Below, piece after piece: positions 1 to 8,448 of a stretch of 64,000 bases of DNA. The stretch comes from Alcanivoracaceae bacterium (lineage in GTDB: Bacteria; Pseudomonadota; Gammaproteobacteria; Pseudomonadales; Alcanivoracaceae): NCBI GenBank assembly GCA_023146255.1, contig JAGLCJ010000015.1:27373-91372 (forward strand). The letters run 5' to 3'. Made by a program: the position numbers and the translations under genes. Every line of letters starts with the position of its first letter. Within the stretch, counting starts at the first letter, position 1. The notes under the pieces were generated by a model that saw only the letters and a program-made list of their open reading frames with translations, was not told the origin of the DNA and searched no databases.

Positions 1-1
1 A

Positions 2-193
2 TATGTGGCCGGTGAAGCGGCCAAGGGCATTGCTGCCGTGCAGAATGCCACTGGCGTTCCGGTGGCGTTCGGCGTCCTCACCGTGGACAGCATTGAGCAG
101 GCTATTGAGCGCTCCGGCACCAAGGCCGGTAACAAGGGCGCGGAAGCGGCCCTGTGCGCACTGGAAATGGTCAGCCTGTTCAAGCAGCTCTGA
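2..193 (+). CDS. ribH: 6,7-dimethyl-8-ribityllumazine synthase, C-terminal part
   Basis: The visible 63 codons are the C-terminal part of lumazine synthase, the penultimate enzyme of riboflavin biosynthesis, which condenses 3,4-dihydroxy-2-butanone-4-phosphate with ribityl-aminouracil. The stretches PVAFGVLTVDSIEQAIER and AGNKGAEAALCALEM are characteristic of the family's final strand and helix. The gene is cut by the window edge, so no start is visible. Its stop TGA overlaps the nusB ATG (TGATG), a coupling typical of the ribH-nusB pair. Confidence 0.93.
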   Translation, partial: YVAGEAAKGIAAVQNATGVPVAFGVLTVDSIEQAIERSGTKAGNKGAEAALCALEMVSLFKQL

Positions 194-645
194 TGACTGA
201 CCTGTCCGCAGCTCCGTCTACTCCGGCGGCGCGTCGCAAGGCGCGCCGTTTTGCCCTGCAGGCCGTGTACCAGTGGCAGTTGTCGAAGAACGATCTTGCC
301 GACATCGAACTGCAGTTTCTTACCGACAACGATATGAAGAAGGTCGACCGGCAGTATTTCCATGATCTGCTGCACGGTATTCCGGCCCGTCTTGGCGAGC
401 TCGACTCCGCCCTGCAGCCGGCGCTGGACCGGCCGCTGGTGGAGGTTTCCCAGGTCGAGAAAGCGATCTTGCGGATCGGTGCCTTTGAACTGCTGGCGCG
501 CCCTGATGTCCCTTGGCGAGTGATCATCAACGAGGGTATTGAGCTTGCCAAGGTGTTCGGTGCCGACGATTCCTTCAAGTACGTCAACGGGGTGCTGGAC
601 AAGGTGGCCCGCCGACTGCGTACGGAAGAAGTGCGCGGCTTCTGA
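193..645 (+). CDS. nusB: Transcription antitermination factor NusB
   Basis: NusB (150 aa) is the all-helical RNA-binding protein that, with NusE/S10, binds boxA in rRNA operons and supports antitermination. Family signatures are RRKARRFALQAVYQWQLS near the N-terminus and VPWRVIINEGIELAKVFG followed by KYVNGVLDKVAR near the C-terminus. An upstream in-frame extension exists, but the ATG at 193 gives the usual family length and overlaps the ribH stop, so translational coupling decides the start. Confidence 0.95.
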   Translation: MTDLSAAPSTPAARRKARRFALQAVYQWQLSKNDLADIELQFLTDNDMKKVDRQYFHDLLHGIPARLGELDSALQPALDRPLVEVSQVEKAILRIGAFELLARPDVPWRVIINEGIELAKVFGADDSFKYVNGVLDKVARRLRTEEVRGF

Positions 646-654
646 TTTCCTCCC

Positions 655-671
655 GGCCCGCTTCGCGGGCC
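655..671. other. Small GC hairpin between nusB and thiL
   Basis: GGCCCGC and GCGGGCC form a perfect 7-bp stem with a 3-nt loop just after the nusB stop. No T-run follows, so it is more likely an RNA-stabilising hairpin or attenuator within the operon than a full intrinsic terminator. Confidence 0.4.
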
Positions 672-681
672 AGCTGCATGG

Positions 682-1632
682 ATGGATGCCGGAGTGAATG
701 AGTTCGAGCTGATTCGCCGGTTCTTTCGCGGTCGCACCGGCCCCGGGGTATTGCTCGGGCCGGGCGATGACGGCGCGTTGTTGCTGCCGACTCCGGGCAT
801 GCAACTGGTCATGACCATGGACACGCTGCTGTCCGGTCGCCACTTCCCCGAAGACCTGCCAGCTGCCGATATCGGCTGGCGATCGCTGGCAGTGAATCTG
901 TCCGATCTTGCTGCCATGGGCGCGGAGCCGCGCTGGTGTCTGCTCAGCCTGTCTCTTCCGCAAGCGGATGAGACCTGGCTGGCATCATTCTGCAAGGGCT
1001 TTTTCGCGCTGGCGGAGCAGGCCGGTATCACGCTGGTTGGTGGCGATATGGTGCGCGGACCGCTGTCGATTACCGTGCAGGCCACCGGAGAGGTGCCGGC
1101 TGGCAAGGCCCTGCTGCGCAGTGGTGCCCGGCCTGGTGATCGTATCTGTCTGGCTGGTGTGCCCGGAGAAGCGGCGGCCGGTCTGCAGTGCTGGCAGGCT
1201 GGTGAGCGCAGCGGTGCGCTGGTGGATGCGTTCTGCCGGCCGCAACCGCAATTGCAGCTGGGCCGCCGCCTGCGCGGGCTGGCCAGCGCCTGCATCGATA
1301 TTTCTGATGGATTGCTGGCGGATCTTGGTCACGTTCTTGCCGAAAGCGGTGGTCTGGGGGCCGGACTGCAACTTGCTCGCATGCCGACTTCCGCGGCGCT
1401 GGCTGGCTGGGGCAGCGCTGCACAACAACGGGCAGCCCAGCTCGCCGGTGGCGATGATTATCTGCTGCTGTTCACCGTGCCACCGGTGTTTAATCTGCCG
1501 TCGCAGTGGCGAGAAATTGGTCGGGTCGAGGCGCGTAAAGGCATCCGGGTGACGGATGCCGATGGCCAGCTGTTGACCGATCTGCCGCACGGTTGGGATC
1601 ACTTCGCCAGAGGAGACAGCAGTCATGCATGA
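682..1632 (+). CDS. thiL: Thiamine-monophosphate kinase
   Basis: ThiL phosphorylates thiamine monophosphate to the cofactor thiamine diphosphate. The protein (316 aa) has the AIR-synthase-like fold signatures: NEFELIRRFF at the start, GPGDDGALL (Mg-ATP site) at about residue 25, TMDTLLSGRHFP, DIGWRSLAVNLSDLAAMGAEP, then VGGDMVRGPL and DISDGLLADLGH. The ATG at 682 is used here; a GTG four codons later would give the more usual short N-terminus and cannot be excluded. The stop overlaps the following oxidoreductase start by 8 nt. Confidence 0.94.
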   Translation: MDAGVNEFELIRRFFRGRTGPGVLLGPGDDGALLLPTPGMQLVMTMDTLLSGRHFPEDLPAADIGWRSLAVNLSDLAAMGAEPRWCLLSLSLPQADETWLASFCKGFFALAEQAGITLVGGDMVRGPLSITVQATGEVPAGKALLRSGARPGDRICLAGVPGEAAAGLQCWQAGERSGALVDAFCRPQPQLQLGRRLRGLASACIDISDGLLADLGHVLAESGGLGAGLQLARMPTSAALAGWGSAAQQRAAQLAGGDDYLLLFTVPPVFNLPSQWREIGRVEARKGIRVTDADGQLLTDLPHGWDHFARGDSSHA

Positions 1633-2848
1633 CACTCGCTCCGTGGTAATCGTGGGCGCCAATATCGCCGGCATGACCGCCGCCCGTGCGCTGGCTGGCC
1701 GGATATCGGTCAAGGTTTATGAGCCGACGGCGGCTCTGGAATGGCTGCCGAATATTCATGAGCTGATTTCCGGACTCAAGCGGCCGCACAATCTGCGTGT
1801 GGAGCGTGGTCCATTGCTGGCTCGCGGTGGCCATGACTGGCATCGCCAGCGGGTGGTGGCGATCGATCCGCACCGGCATCAGTTGACGCTCGAAGATGGC
1901 TCTGAACAGCTTTTTTCCCAGTTGATAGTTGCCATTGGCGGCGTTCATTACAGTGGTACCGTGCCGGGGGCCGCCGAGTATGCGATGCCGTTCAAGTCGG
2001 TGGCTGACTGCCAGCGTATCGGCATTCGACTGCAGCAGCTGGCCAGCCGTCCGGGACCGATGCGGGTGGTGATTGTCGGTGCCGGTGTTGAGGGTGTTGA
2101 GGCATTGGGAGAAGTGCTGCGTCGTTTTGGTCGACGACCCGGGCTCAGCATCAAGGTTATTGATAGTCGGGAACGGATTCTGCGCAACCTGCCAGCGGCG
2201 GTGGACGAGACCATTCGCCGACACTGCGCAACCTGGCCGGTGGAGTTCTGCCTTGGCGAGCGGGTTGCCGCACTCGATGGCGAACAGATTCAGTTGCAGA
2301 GTGGCCTCAGCCTGGCGGCGGATATCGTGATCTGGACGGGAGGTGTCGGTGCCCATCCGCTGCTGCATGCCAGCCACCTCAGTGATGACAGCGGCTTCGC
2401 TCCGGTCAGTGCCGAGCTGCATAACGATCATGCTGACGGCATATATGTGGTCGGTGATGCCGTCAGCAGGGTTGCCGGCGTCGAGCTGGAACGACAGGCC
2501 TACCATGCCATCGACATGGCCCGAGTGGCGGCGGCAAATGTGCTGGCTACCCGCGCCGGTCGGTCGTTGCAAAGTTATCGCGCAGCAATGAAGCCGCAGC
2601 TGATTACCTTTGGCGAGCTGGATACGTTCATGGTCAGTGGCGAACGGGTGGTTGCCAGTCCGTCATTGCGGTTGTTGAAAGAAGCGATCTATCAGGCCGG
2701 CATCGCCGGCTTTGATCATCGCCGTGGCGACCGGCGCCTGTGGGGGTTGTGGCGACGTATTCTCGACAGCGGCATCGATGGCAGCATCGACAGCCTGCGT
2801 CATCCGGCGACCCTGCTGGGCTGGGCCCGTGTCCGTATTCTGGAGTGA
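1625..2848 (+). CDS. NDH-2-like FAD/NAD(P)-dependent oxidoreductase
   Basis: This 407-aa flavoprotein belongs to the pyridine nucleotide-disulfide oxidoreductase superfamily and most resembles type II NADH dehydrogenases. An N-terminal Rossmann segment (VVIVGANIAGMTAA) is followed by a central second dinucleotide-binding motif (VVIVGAGVEGVEALGE) and the FAD-contact strand GIYVVGDAV. The first motif reads GxNxxG instead of GxGxxG, while the second is intact. The C-terminus carries amphipathic segments that could contact membrane. It lies between thiL and pgpA with overlapping or abutting genes, so it is probably co-transcribed. A respiratory or redox role is inferred; the electron acceptor is unknown. 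Confidence 0.75.
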   Translation: MHDTRSVVIVGANIAGMTAARALAGRISVKVYEPTAALEWLPNIHELISGLKRPHNLRVERGPLLARGGHDWHRQRVVAIDPHRHQLTLEDGSEQLFSQLIVAIGGVHYSGTVPGAAEYAMPFKSVADCQRIGIRLQQLASRPGPMRVVIVGAGVEGVEALGEVLRRFGRRPGLSIKVIDSRERILRNLPAAVDETIRRHCATWPVEFCLGERVAALDGEQIQLQSGLSLAADIVIWTGGVGAHPLLHASHLSDDSGFAPVSAELHNDHADGIYVVGDAVSRVAGVELERQAYHAIDMARVAAANVLATRAGRSLQSYRAAMKPQLITFGELDTFMVSGERVVASPSLRLLKEAIYQAGIAGFDHRRGDRRLWGLWRRILDSGIDGSIDSLRHPATLLGWARVRILE

Positions 2849-2851
2849 GTG

Positions 2852-3319
2852 ATGAGTGTGAAGCCTGACATGCGCAACCCGGTGCATTTCCTCGCCTTCG
2901 GTTTTGGCAGCGGACTGTCGCCGAAGGCGCCAGGCACCATGGGCACGCTGGCGGCGCTGCCGGTCTGGTATCTGCTGGCTCAGCTGCCGCTGGCTGGCTA
3001 TCTTGCCGGTCTGCTGCTGGTGATCGCGGTGGGGCCATATCTGTGCGGCAAGACCGCCCGTGATCTCGGGGTGCATGATCACGGCGGTATCGTCTGGGAT
3101 GAGATTGCCGGCTTTTTGTTGACCATGCTGCTGGTGCCAGTGAGTGTCTGGACAGCACTGGTCGGGTTCGCCCTGTTTCGCCTGTTTGATATCGTCAAGC
3201 CGTGGCCAATCGGCTGGCTCGACAAGCACGTCCACGGTGGCACCGGAATTATGCTGGATGATCTGGTAGCTGCGCTCTATGCTGGGGGCTGCATTCAGGG
3301 ACTGCTCTGGTGGTGGTAA
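2852..3319 (+). CDS. pgpA: Phosphatidylglycerophosphatase A
   Basis: PgpA (155 aa) dephosphorylates phosphatidylglycerol phosphate in the inner membrane. The signature FGSGLSPKAPGTMGTLAALP sits near the N-terminus, followed by hydrophobic membrane helices, the acidic motif HDHGGIVWDEIAGF and FRLFDIVKPWPIGWLD. GTG at 2849 and ATG at 2852 are adjacent; the ATG is chosen. It follows the oxidoreductase by 3 nt and continues the nusB-thiL operon, an arrangement common in gammaproteobacteria. Confidence 0.94.
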   Translation: MSVKPDMRNPVHFLAFGFGSGLSPKAPGTMGTLAALPVWYLLAQLPLAGYLAGLLLVIAVGPYLCGKTARDLGVHDHGGIVWDEIAGFLLTMLLVPVSVWTALVGFALFRLFDIVKPWPIGWLDKHVHGGTGIMLDDLVAALYAGGCIQGLLWWW

Positions 3320-3334
3320 AGGCGGTAACGGCTG

Positions 3335-4576
3335 GTGACAACCGAGAACAATAACAACACAACCGGTCAGCATGAGCTGATCCTTAGCCATCTCGCCAGG
3401 CGTGATTTCTGGCTGTTTCTGCCCGAGCCTCTGGAAGCCGATTTCTGTCGTGATCAGGATCGACGTGCGGTAGATGGATTTAACAGCACCATAGCTGCCA
3501 TTGCCCTGCTGTACCTTGGTCTTGGTCTTGCTCTCGTTGTCATCAGTGGCCCCGGTAATCTTGGCTTCTGGCCTGCCAGCTATGGCGTCTTCATGGTGCT
3601 GATTGCCACCGCCTGGTTGCTGTCGGTGGCGAGCCTGCTCAGTCGTCATTACCAGTTGGTGATGGCCGTGCTGGTTACTGTCGCGGTGGCGTTTGCCTTG
3701 GTGCACCCCTCACTGATTCACGATGGCACCCTCTATCATCTGGTTCACGAAGGCACCATCTTTGTCATGGTGGTGGTTTTTCTCGGTCTTAACCTGAGGC
3801 TGCCCTGGGCGCTGGTGGCGAGCCTTTCCGGTGCCGCCATTGCCATCACCATTACCCTGGTGCTTTCGCTGAAGCCAGACTGGCATCTGAGCGCCTCAAC
3901 CTTTCTCGGTGGCAGCATGCTCGGCATTGTACTGCGCTATCGCGATGAGCGTTATTTGCGTCGTGATTACCTGCATGCCAGATTGCTGACGCTGGATAAT
4001 GAACGCATTCAGGCAATGGCGGATCAGCTTGAACGCCTGTCATTTCTTGATGGTCTGACTGGTCTTGCCAATCGTCGCTACTTTGACAGCAGCCTGGACA
4101 AAGCCTGGCGTACTTGTTTGCGTGAAAATGCCCCATTGACAGTGATCATGCTCGACGTCGATTTTTTCAAACCGTATAACGATGAGTACGGCCATCAGCA
4201 GGGCGATCAGGCATTGCGTGATCTGGCGGCAACGATCGCGGCTCAGGCAGTACGGCCGCAGGATCTGGTTGCTCGTTATGGTGGTGAGGAGTTTGTTGCG
4301 CTGTTGCCCTGGGTGGATGAAGCATCTGCCGGACATATGGCCGAGCGTATTCTGAAGGCGGTCTGTGATTTGAAATTGCCGCACTCGAGTTCCGGCTGTG
4401 CCGATTACGTTACTGTCAGCGCCGGGGTGGCGACACTGATACCGAAGGCGGAGCTGCAACCATCGTCGCTGGTGGCGGCCGCTGATGAGGCACTGTATCA
4501 GGCCAAGCGTACCGGTCGAAACCGTTGGGTGAGGGCGGCAAGTGTTTCAGCGCAGACTGCCAGCTCTACAAGCTGA
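3335..4576 (+). CDS. Membrane-bound diguanylate cyclase (GGDEF)
   Basis: Predicted c-di-GMP synthase of 413 aa. The N-terminal half has about six hydrophobic segments (from about residue 45 to 200) and no recognised sensor family. The C-terminal GGDEF domain starts at FLDGLTGLANRRYFD and has the active-site signature GGEEF at residues 316-320. An RPQD inhibitory-site motif (RxxD) lies five residues upstream, suggesting product feedback inhibition. The start is GTG. The gene ends inside the 3' end of convergent dxs (11-bp overlap). It is one of four GGDEF genes in the window; its input signal is unknown. Confidence 0.9.
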   Translation: MTTENNNNTTGQHELILSHLARRDFWLFLPEPLEADFCRDQDRRAVDGFNSTIAAIALLYLGLGLALVVISGPGNLGFWPASYGVFMVLIATAWLLSVASLLSRHYQLVMAVLVTVAVAFALVHPSLIHDGTLYHLVHEGTIFVMVVVFLGLNLRLPWALVASLSGAAIAITITLVLSLKPDWHLSASTFLGGSMLGIVLRYRDERYLRRDYLHARLLTLDNERIQAMADQLERLSFLDGLTGLANRRYFDSSLDKAWRTCLRENAPLTVIMLDVDFFKPYNDEYGHQQGDQALRDLAATIAAQAVRPQDLVARYGGEEFVALLPWVDEASAGHMAERILKAVCDLKLPHSSSGCADYVTVSAGVATLIPKAELQPSSLVAAADEALYQAKRTGRNRWVRAASVSAQTASSTS

Positions 4577-6458
4577 GCAGGCGTTGCCGAATTGCTGCAC
4601 TGATGCCATTCCCGTCGAGTCCCTGCTGGGCAAGTAATGCTTCACGTTTGCCATGATGAATAAATGCATCGGGCAGGCCGAGATTAAGCAGGCGAACCTG
4701 ATGTCCCCGTTCAATCAGATATTCATTCACGGCAGAGCCGGCACCGGTCATGCGTTGGTGGTCTTCGACGCTGACGATCAGTTGATGTGATCCTGCCAGC
4801 TCATCTAGCAATGCTGAATCAAGCGGCTTTACCCAGCGCATATCCACCACAGTGGCGTTCAATGCTTCGCCAGCCTCGATGGCGGCGGGGAGCAGCGGGC
4901 CGAACGAAACGATGGCCACCTCTGCACCCCTGCGAACCACCCGTGCCTTGCCAATCGCCAGCGTATTCAACGAGGGCTCAATGGTGACGCCCGGTCCGGT
5001 GCCGCGAGGATAGCGTACTGCGGCGGGCCCTGGATGCTTGTAGCAGCTGGTCAGTAACTGCCGGCATTCATTTTCGTCTGATGGCGCGGCGACGATCATA
5101 TTGGGCACACAGCGCAGATAACCGATATCGAATACTCCGCCGTGGGTGGCGCCATCCTCGCCGACGATGCCGGCGCGGTCGATGCCAAAAGTGACATCGA
5201 GATCCTGCAGAGCGATGTCATGGATCAGCTGATCGTATGCACGTTGCAGGAACGTCGAATAAATCGCCACCACCGGCTTCTGTCCTTCGCAGGCAAGGCC
5301 GGCGGCCAGCGTCAGCGCGTGCTGTTCGCAGATGGCGACATCGTGAAAGCGGTGCGGGAAGCGTTTGCTGAACGGCACCATGCCGGAGCCTTCGCACATG
5401 GCCGGAGTGATTGCCACCAGCTTCTCGTCGCGGGCGGCCATGTCGCAGAGCCACTGGCCGAAAATATCCTGATACTTTGGTCCGGCCGGCTTCTTCGCGG
5501 TCGCCGGCTGATCGGTTTTTGGTTCGATTTTGTTAATGGCATGAAAGCCGATCGGATCTTTTTCCGCCGGCGCAAATCCTTTGCCTTTGGTTGTGTAGAT
5601 GTGCAGCAGCTGCGGCCCCTTCAGGCTGCGCATGTTTTCCAGAACACGCAGCAGTTCGTGCAGGTCATGACCGTCAATCGGGCCGATATAATTAAAGCCG
5701 ATCGATTCGAACAGGGCATCCGGGCTGACCATGTTCTTCATGCTTTCTTCAGTGCGACGAACAAACTCCCAGGCCACCGGCATTTTCTGCAGCACTTTCT
5801 TACCGCCTTCGCGCAGGGCGATATAGCTCTTGCTGGCCCAGATGCGGGCAAAGTAAGTGGCCAGCCCGCCGACGTTATGACTGATCGACATATTGTTGTC
5901 GTTCAGTACCACCAGCATATTGGCCTTGGTATGGGCGGCGTGATTGAGAGCTTCGAACGCCTGTCCCGCGGTCATGGCGCCATCGCCGATCACTGCGGCA
6001 ACGCGGCGATCACGGCCGGCCATCTGCGCGCCAAGCGCCATGCCGAGTGCCGCGCTGATTGAGGTTGAAGAGTGTCCAACGCCGAAAGTATCGAACTCGG
6101 ATTCACTGCGTTTCGGGAATCCGGAAATGCCATGCTGCTGGCGGATGTTGAGCATGGCATCACGGCGGCCGGTGAGAATCTTGTGCGGATAGGTTTGATG
6201 GCCAACATCCCAGACCAGCCGATCATCGGGCGTTTGATACAGATAATGCAGGGCGACGGTCAGCTCGATCACGCCGAGACTGGCGCCAAAATGGCCACCG
6301 GTACGACCCACACACCAGAGCAGATAGGCACGCAGCTCATCGACTACCTGCTCCAGATCTTCCCGTGGCATGGCGCGCAGATCCGCCGGCCGGTTGATGC
6401 GGTCGAGCAAAGGCGTCGGCGGTCGCTGTAGTGGGATCTCGTCAAACGTTATGGCCAT
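4566..6458 (-). CDS. dxs: 1-deoxy-D-xylulose-5-phosphate synthase
   Basis: Dxs (630 aa) condenses pyruvate and glyceraldehyde-3-phosphate, the thiamine-diphosphate-dependent first step of the MEP isoprenoid pathway. Typical segments are GGHFGASLGVIELTVALHY, VWDVGHQTYPHKILTGR, the TPP motif VIGDGAMTAGQAFEALN, TTKGKGFAPAE and DRAGIVGEDGATHGG. The ATG at 6458 matches normal length; a long upstream in-frame extension is not family-like. It is the last gene of xseB-ispA-dxs and overlaps the end of the convergent GGDEF gene. No terminator is visible at the convergence. Confidence 0.97.
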   Translation of the reverse strand: MAITFDEIPLQRPPTPLLDRINRPADLRAMPREDLEQVVDELRAYLLWCVGRTGGHFGASLGVIELTVALHYLYQTPDDRLVWDVGHQTYPHKILTGRRDAMLNIRQQHGISGFPKRSESEFDTFGVGHSSTSISAALGMALGAQMAGRDRRVAAVIGDGAMTAGQAFEALNHAAHTKANMLVVLNDNNMSISHNVGGLATYFARIWASKSYIALREGGKKVLQKMPVAWEFVRRTEESMKNMVSPDALFESIGFNYIGPIDGHDLHELLRVLENMRSLKGPQLLHIYTTKGKGFAPAEKDPIGFHAINKIEPKTDQPATAKKPAGPKYQDIFGQWLCDMAARDEKLVAITPAMCEGSGMVPFSKRFPHRFHDVAICEQHALTLAAGLACEGQKPVVAIYSTFLQRAYDQLIHDIALQDLDVTFGIDRAGIVGEDGATHGGVFDIGYLRCVPNMIVAAPSDENECRQLLTSCYKHPGPAAVRYPRGTGPGVTIEPSLNTLAIGKARVVRRGAEVAIVSFGPLLPAAIEAGEALNATVVDMRWVKPLDSALLDELAGSHQLIVSVEDHQRMTGAGSAVNEYLIERGHQVRLLNLGLPDAFIHHGKREALLAQQGLDGNGISAAIRQRLLSL

Positions 6459-6519
6459 GGTGTCCGTCGGTCCGGATGTTCGGGGGCGAAGTATAGCTGC
6501 CTGCCAGTGAAGATTCAGT

Positions 6520-7419
6520 TCAGTGTTGTCGCTCGACAATGTAGCGTGCCAGCGCCGGCAGAATCGAATCCGCCGGTGCCCGGTCGGCGATCGCGGCGCA
6601 GGCCTGATCACAAAGCTGGCGAGCGCGTTGGCGACTGGCGTCAACCCCGATCAGACCGGGAAAAGTGCTTTTGCCCATTTTTTTGTCGGCACCGCTGGAC
6701 TTGCCCAGCACTTCGGCCGAGCCGGTGACATCAAGAATGTCATCCTGTACCTGAAAGGCCAGACCAATGGCATCGCCATATTCGTTCAAGGCGCTGGCCA
6801 GTGACACGTCTTCGCGGCCGGAGGCAATCAGGCCGAGCTGAAGGGAGGCGGTAATCAGCCGACCGGTTTTCAGGTAGTGCATTTCTTCCAATGCCGCCAG
6901 CGTCAGTAGCTGGCCTTCAGCCATCATGTCCTGCATCTGACCCGCCGCCATGCCTTCGGCGCCGGCGGCGCTGCAGAGGGTGCGGATCAGCGCCACCCGC
7001 TGGCTGGCCGCAAACGCGCCGGCACTGGCCAGTACTTCAAAGGCCAGGGTGTGCAGGGTGTCGCCAGCGAGGATGGCGGTGGCCTCGTCATAGGCCCGAT
7101 GGCAGGTGGCGCGGCCACGGCGCAGGTCATCGTCATCCATCGCCGGCAGATCGTCATGCACCAGTGAGTAGGTATGCAGAAGCTCGATGGCAGCGGCCGG
7201 GACATCGGCCTGTTCCGGCGAGCCGCCGGCCAGCTCACAGGCGGCATAGACCAGAATCGGCCGGATTCGCTTGCCACCGCCGAGGGCGGCGTAGGTCATG
7301 GCTTCTGCCAGTCTGGGGGCGGCGCTGGCGCCATCCGGCAGCAGCCGTAGCATGCTGTCATCGACCCTTCGGCGGCGGTCCGTCATAAAGGCTTGCAGCT
7401 TCAGGTAAGCCTCAGTCAT
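6520..7419 (-). CDS. ispA: Farnesyl diphosphate synthase (geranyltranstransferase)
   Basis: IspA (299 aa) extends DMAPP with IPP to GPP and FPP, feeding quinone and undecaprenyl phosphate synthesis. Both aspartate-rich Mg sites are visible: LVHDDLPAMDDDDLRRG (first) and FQVQDDILDVTG (second), with GGGKRIRPILVYAACEL upstream of the first. The ATG at 7419 overlaps the xseB stop by 8 nt, fixing the start by coupling. Dxs follows after about 60 nt. Confidence 0.96.
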   Translation of the reverse strand: MTEAYLKLQAFMTDRRRRVDDSMLRLLPDGASAAPRLAEAMTYAALGGGKRIRPILVYAACELAGGSPEQADVPAAAIELLHTYSLVHDDLPAMDDDDLRRGRATCHRAYDEATAILAGDTLHTLAFEVLASAGAFAASQRVALIRTLCSAAGAEGMAAGQMQDMMAEGQLLTLAALEEMHYLKTGRLITASLQLGLIASGREDVSLASALNEYGDAIGLAFQVQDDILDVTGSAEVLGKSSGADKKMGKSTFPGLIGVDASRQRARQLCDQACAAIADRAPADSILPALARYIVERQH

Positions 7420-7654
7420 CTTTGGCGTCGCCAGCGCTGAAGGCTTCCGGCTCACCCTCACCGGCCAGCAGAATGCGGACTTTCTGCTCGGCGGCGCGCA
7501 GGGCCTGCTGGCATTCACGGGTCAGTTTAACGCCCTCCTCGAAGGCCTTGAGGGACTCCTCCAGAGACAGTTCACCGGATTCCATCCGTTCCACCAGCGC
7601 TTCGAGGGTGTCGAGCGACTGCTCCAGATTTGCGGCTTGGGGTTTGCGGGCCAT
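7412..7654 (-). CDS. xseB: Exodeoxyribonuclease VII small subunit
   Basis: XseB (80 aa) is the small helical subunit of ExoVII, which degrades single-stranded DNA with XseA. The motif LEALVERMESGELSLEESL followed by FEEGVKLTRECQQAL is diagnostic. It heads the xseB-ispA-dxs operon, a widespread gammaproteobacterial arrangement. xseA is not in this window. Confidence 0.94.
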   Translation of the reverse strand: MARKPQAANLEQSLDTLEALVERMESGELSLEESLKAFEEGVKLTRECQQALRAAEQKVRILLAGEGEPEAFSAGDAKDD

Positions 7655-8008
7655 GGGCTTCCTCGGCGCTTGGGTCCATCAATGGGCGGGGCATTGTAGC
7701 GTCAGGTTGGTTCAGATGCAGCGTTGGCAGGCCGGAATCCGGTGCTGCCGGTCCGGTTGTCTGACACCCCTGACAGTAAGTTTGTGCGGCGGCTGACCAG
7801 CCGCCGGGCGGCTGAAAAGCTAACCCTCTGAGGGGTAAAGGGAAAAGTAAAATGGTTAGGATGATCCCCCGGTTTGATTCCAAAACGGAATAAAATTTCA
7901 TCAGCCGGCGGCGCTATATTGGCTCTCCTTGCCGGCCCGCAGACCTTCGCCGCCCCTCTTGCGACCTCCTGAGCTATGGCGTTGTCTGTCCCTCGGCCGG
8001 CGAGGGTT
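7655..8008. other. Intergenic region with alternating inverted repeats
   Basis: About 350 bp without a gene. At 7788-7814 the sequence reads GGCGGCTG, ac, CAGCCGCC, g, GGCGGCTG, so the middle arm can pair perfectly with either neighbour. On the minus strand this lies about 135 nt upstream of xseB and could be a leader structure. A more AT-rich stretch (about 7815-7920) upstream of it on that strand is a plausible promoter area, but no convincing -35/-10 pair was identified. Confidence 0.45.
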
Positions 8009-8413
8009 CTACCCTTCCTGTACCGTCTGCATATGCCCTGAAAGTGCCTGCCTGACTGACTCCGGGATCGGTGTCGCTCGTCTGGCCTGCGGGTCGAAAT
8101 TGACCAGAGTGGCCAGTCCACGGGCGGTCATGTGGTCGTCCTGCCAGACCTCCTGGGCCAACTGCAGGGAGCTGTTGCCGAGTCTGGCCACCCGGGTGCG
8201 GATCTCGACATCGCTACCAAAACGGGTCTCGGCGAGATAGTCGATCTCGATGCGCACTACTGCCAGTGCCGCACTTTGCATATCCAGCGTTGGTGAGAAC
8301 AGCCGCAAAACAGGTTCGCGCGCTTCCAGAAACCAGACCGGAATCACGGTGTTGTTGATATGGCCGAGGGCATCGGTATCAGAGAAACGGGGGTGAATGC
8401 ATGTGCTGAACAT
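8009..8413 (-). CDS. Acyl-CoA thioesterase, hotdog (4HBT) family
   Basis: A 134-aa single-domain hotdog protein of the YbgC/FadM type. The catalytic-loop motif RFSDTDALGHINNTVIPVWF is at residues 9-28, with the aspartate and the GHINN segment expected for 4HBT thioesterases, and LVNFDPQARRATPIP near the C-terminus. It probably hydrolyses acyl-CoA; chain-length preference cannot be read. A TGAGGA ribosome-binding site lies just upstream of the ATG. It is divergent from dusC. Confidence 0.85.
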   Translation of the reverse strand: MFSTCIHPRFSDTDALGHINNTVIPVWFLEAREPVLRLFSPTLDMQSAALAVVRIEIDYLAETRFGSDVEIRTRVARLGNSSLQLAQEVWQDDHMTARGLATLVNFDPQARRATPIPESVRQALSGHMQTVQEG

Positions 8414-8448
8414 GTTGTCCTCAGGAGTAAGCCGCAGCCGATGCTATC

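Noticed and set aside
180..1295. Long minus-strand ORF antisense to nusB and thiL
   Set aside because: Low-complexity Arg/Ser/Pro composition typical of a shadow frame in GC-rich DNA; both plus-strand genes have clear family motifs.
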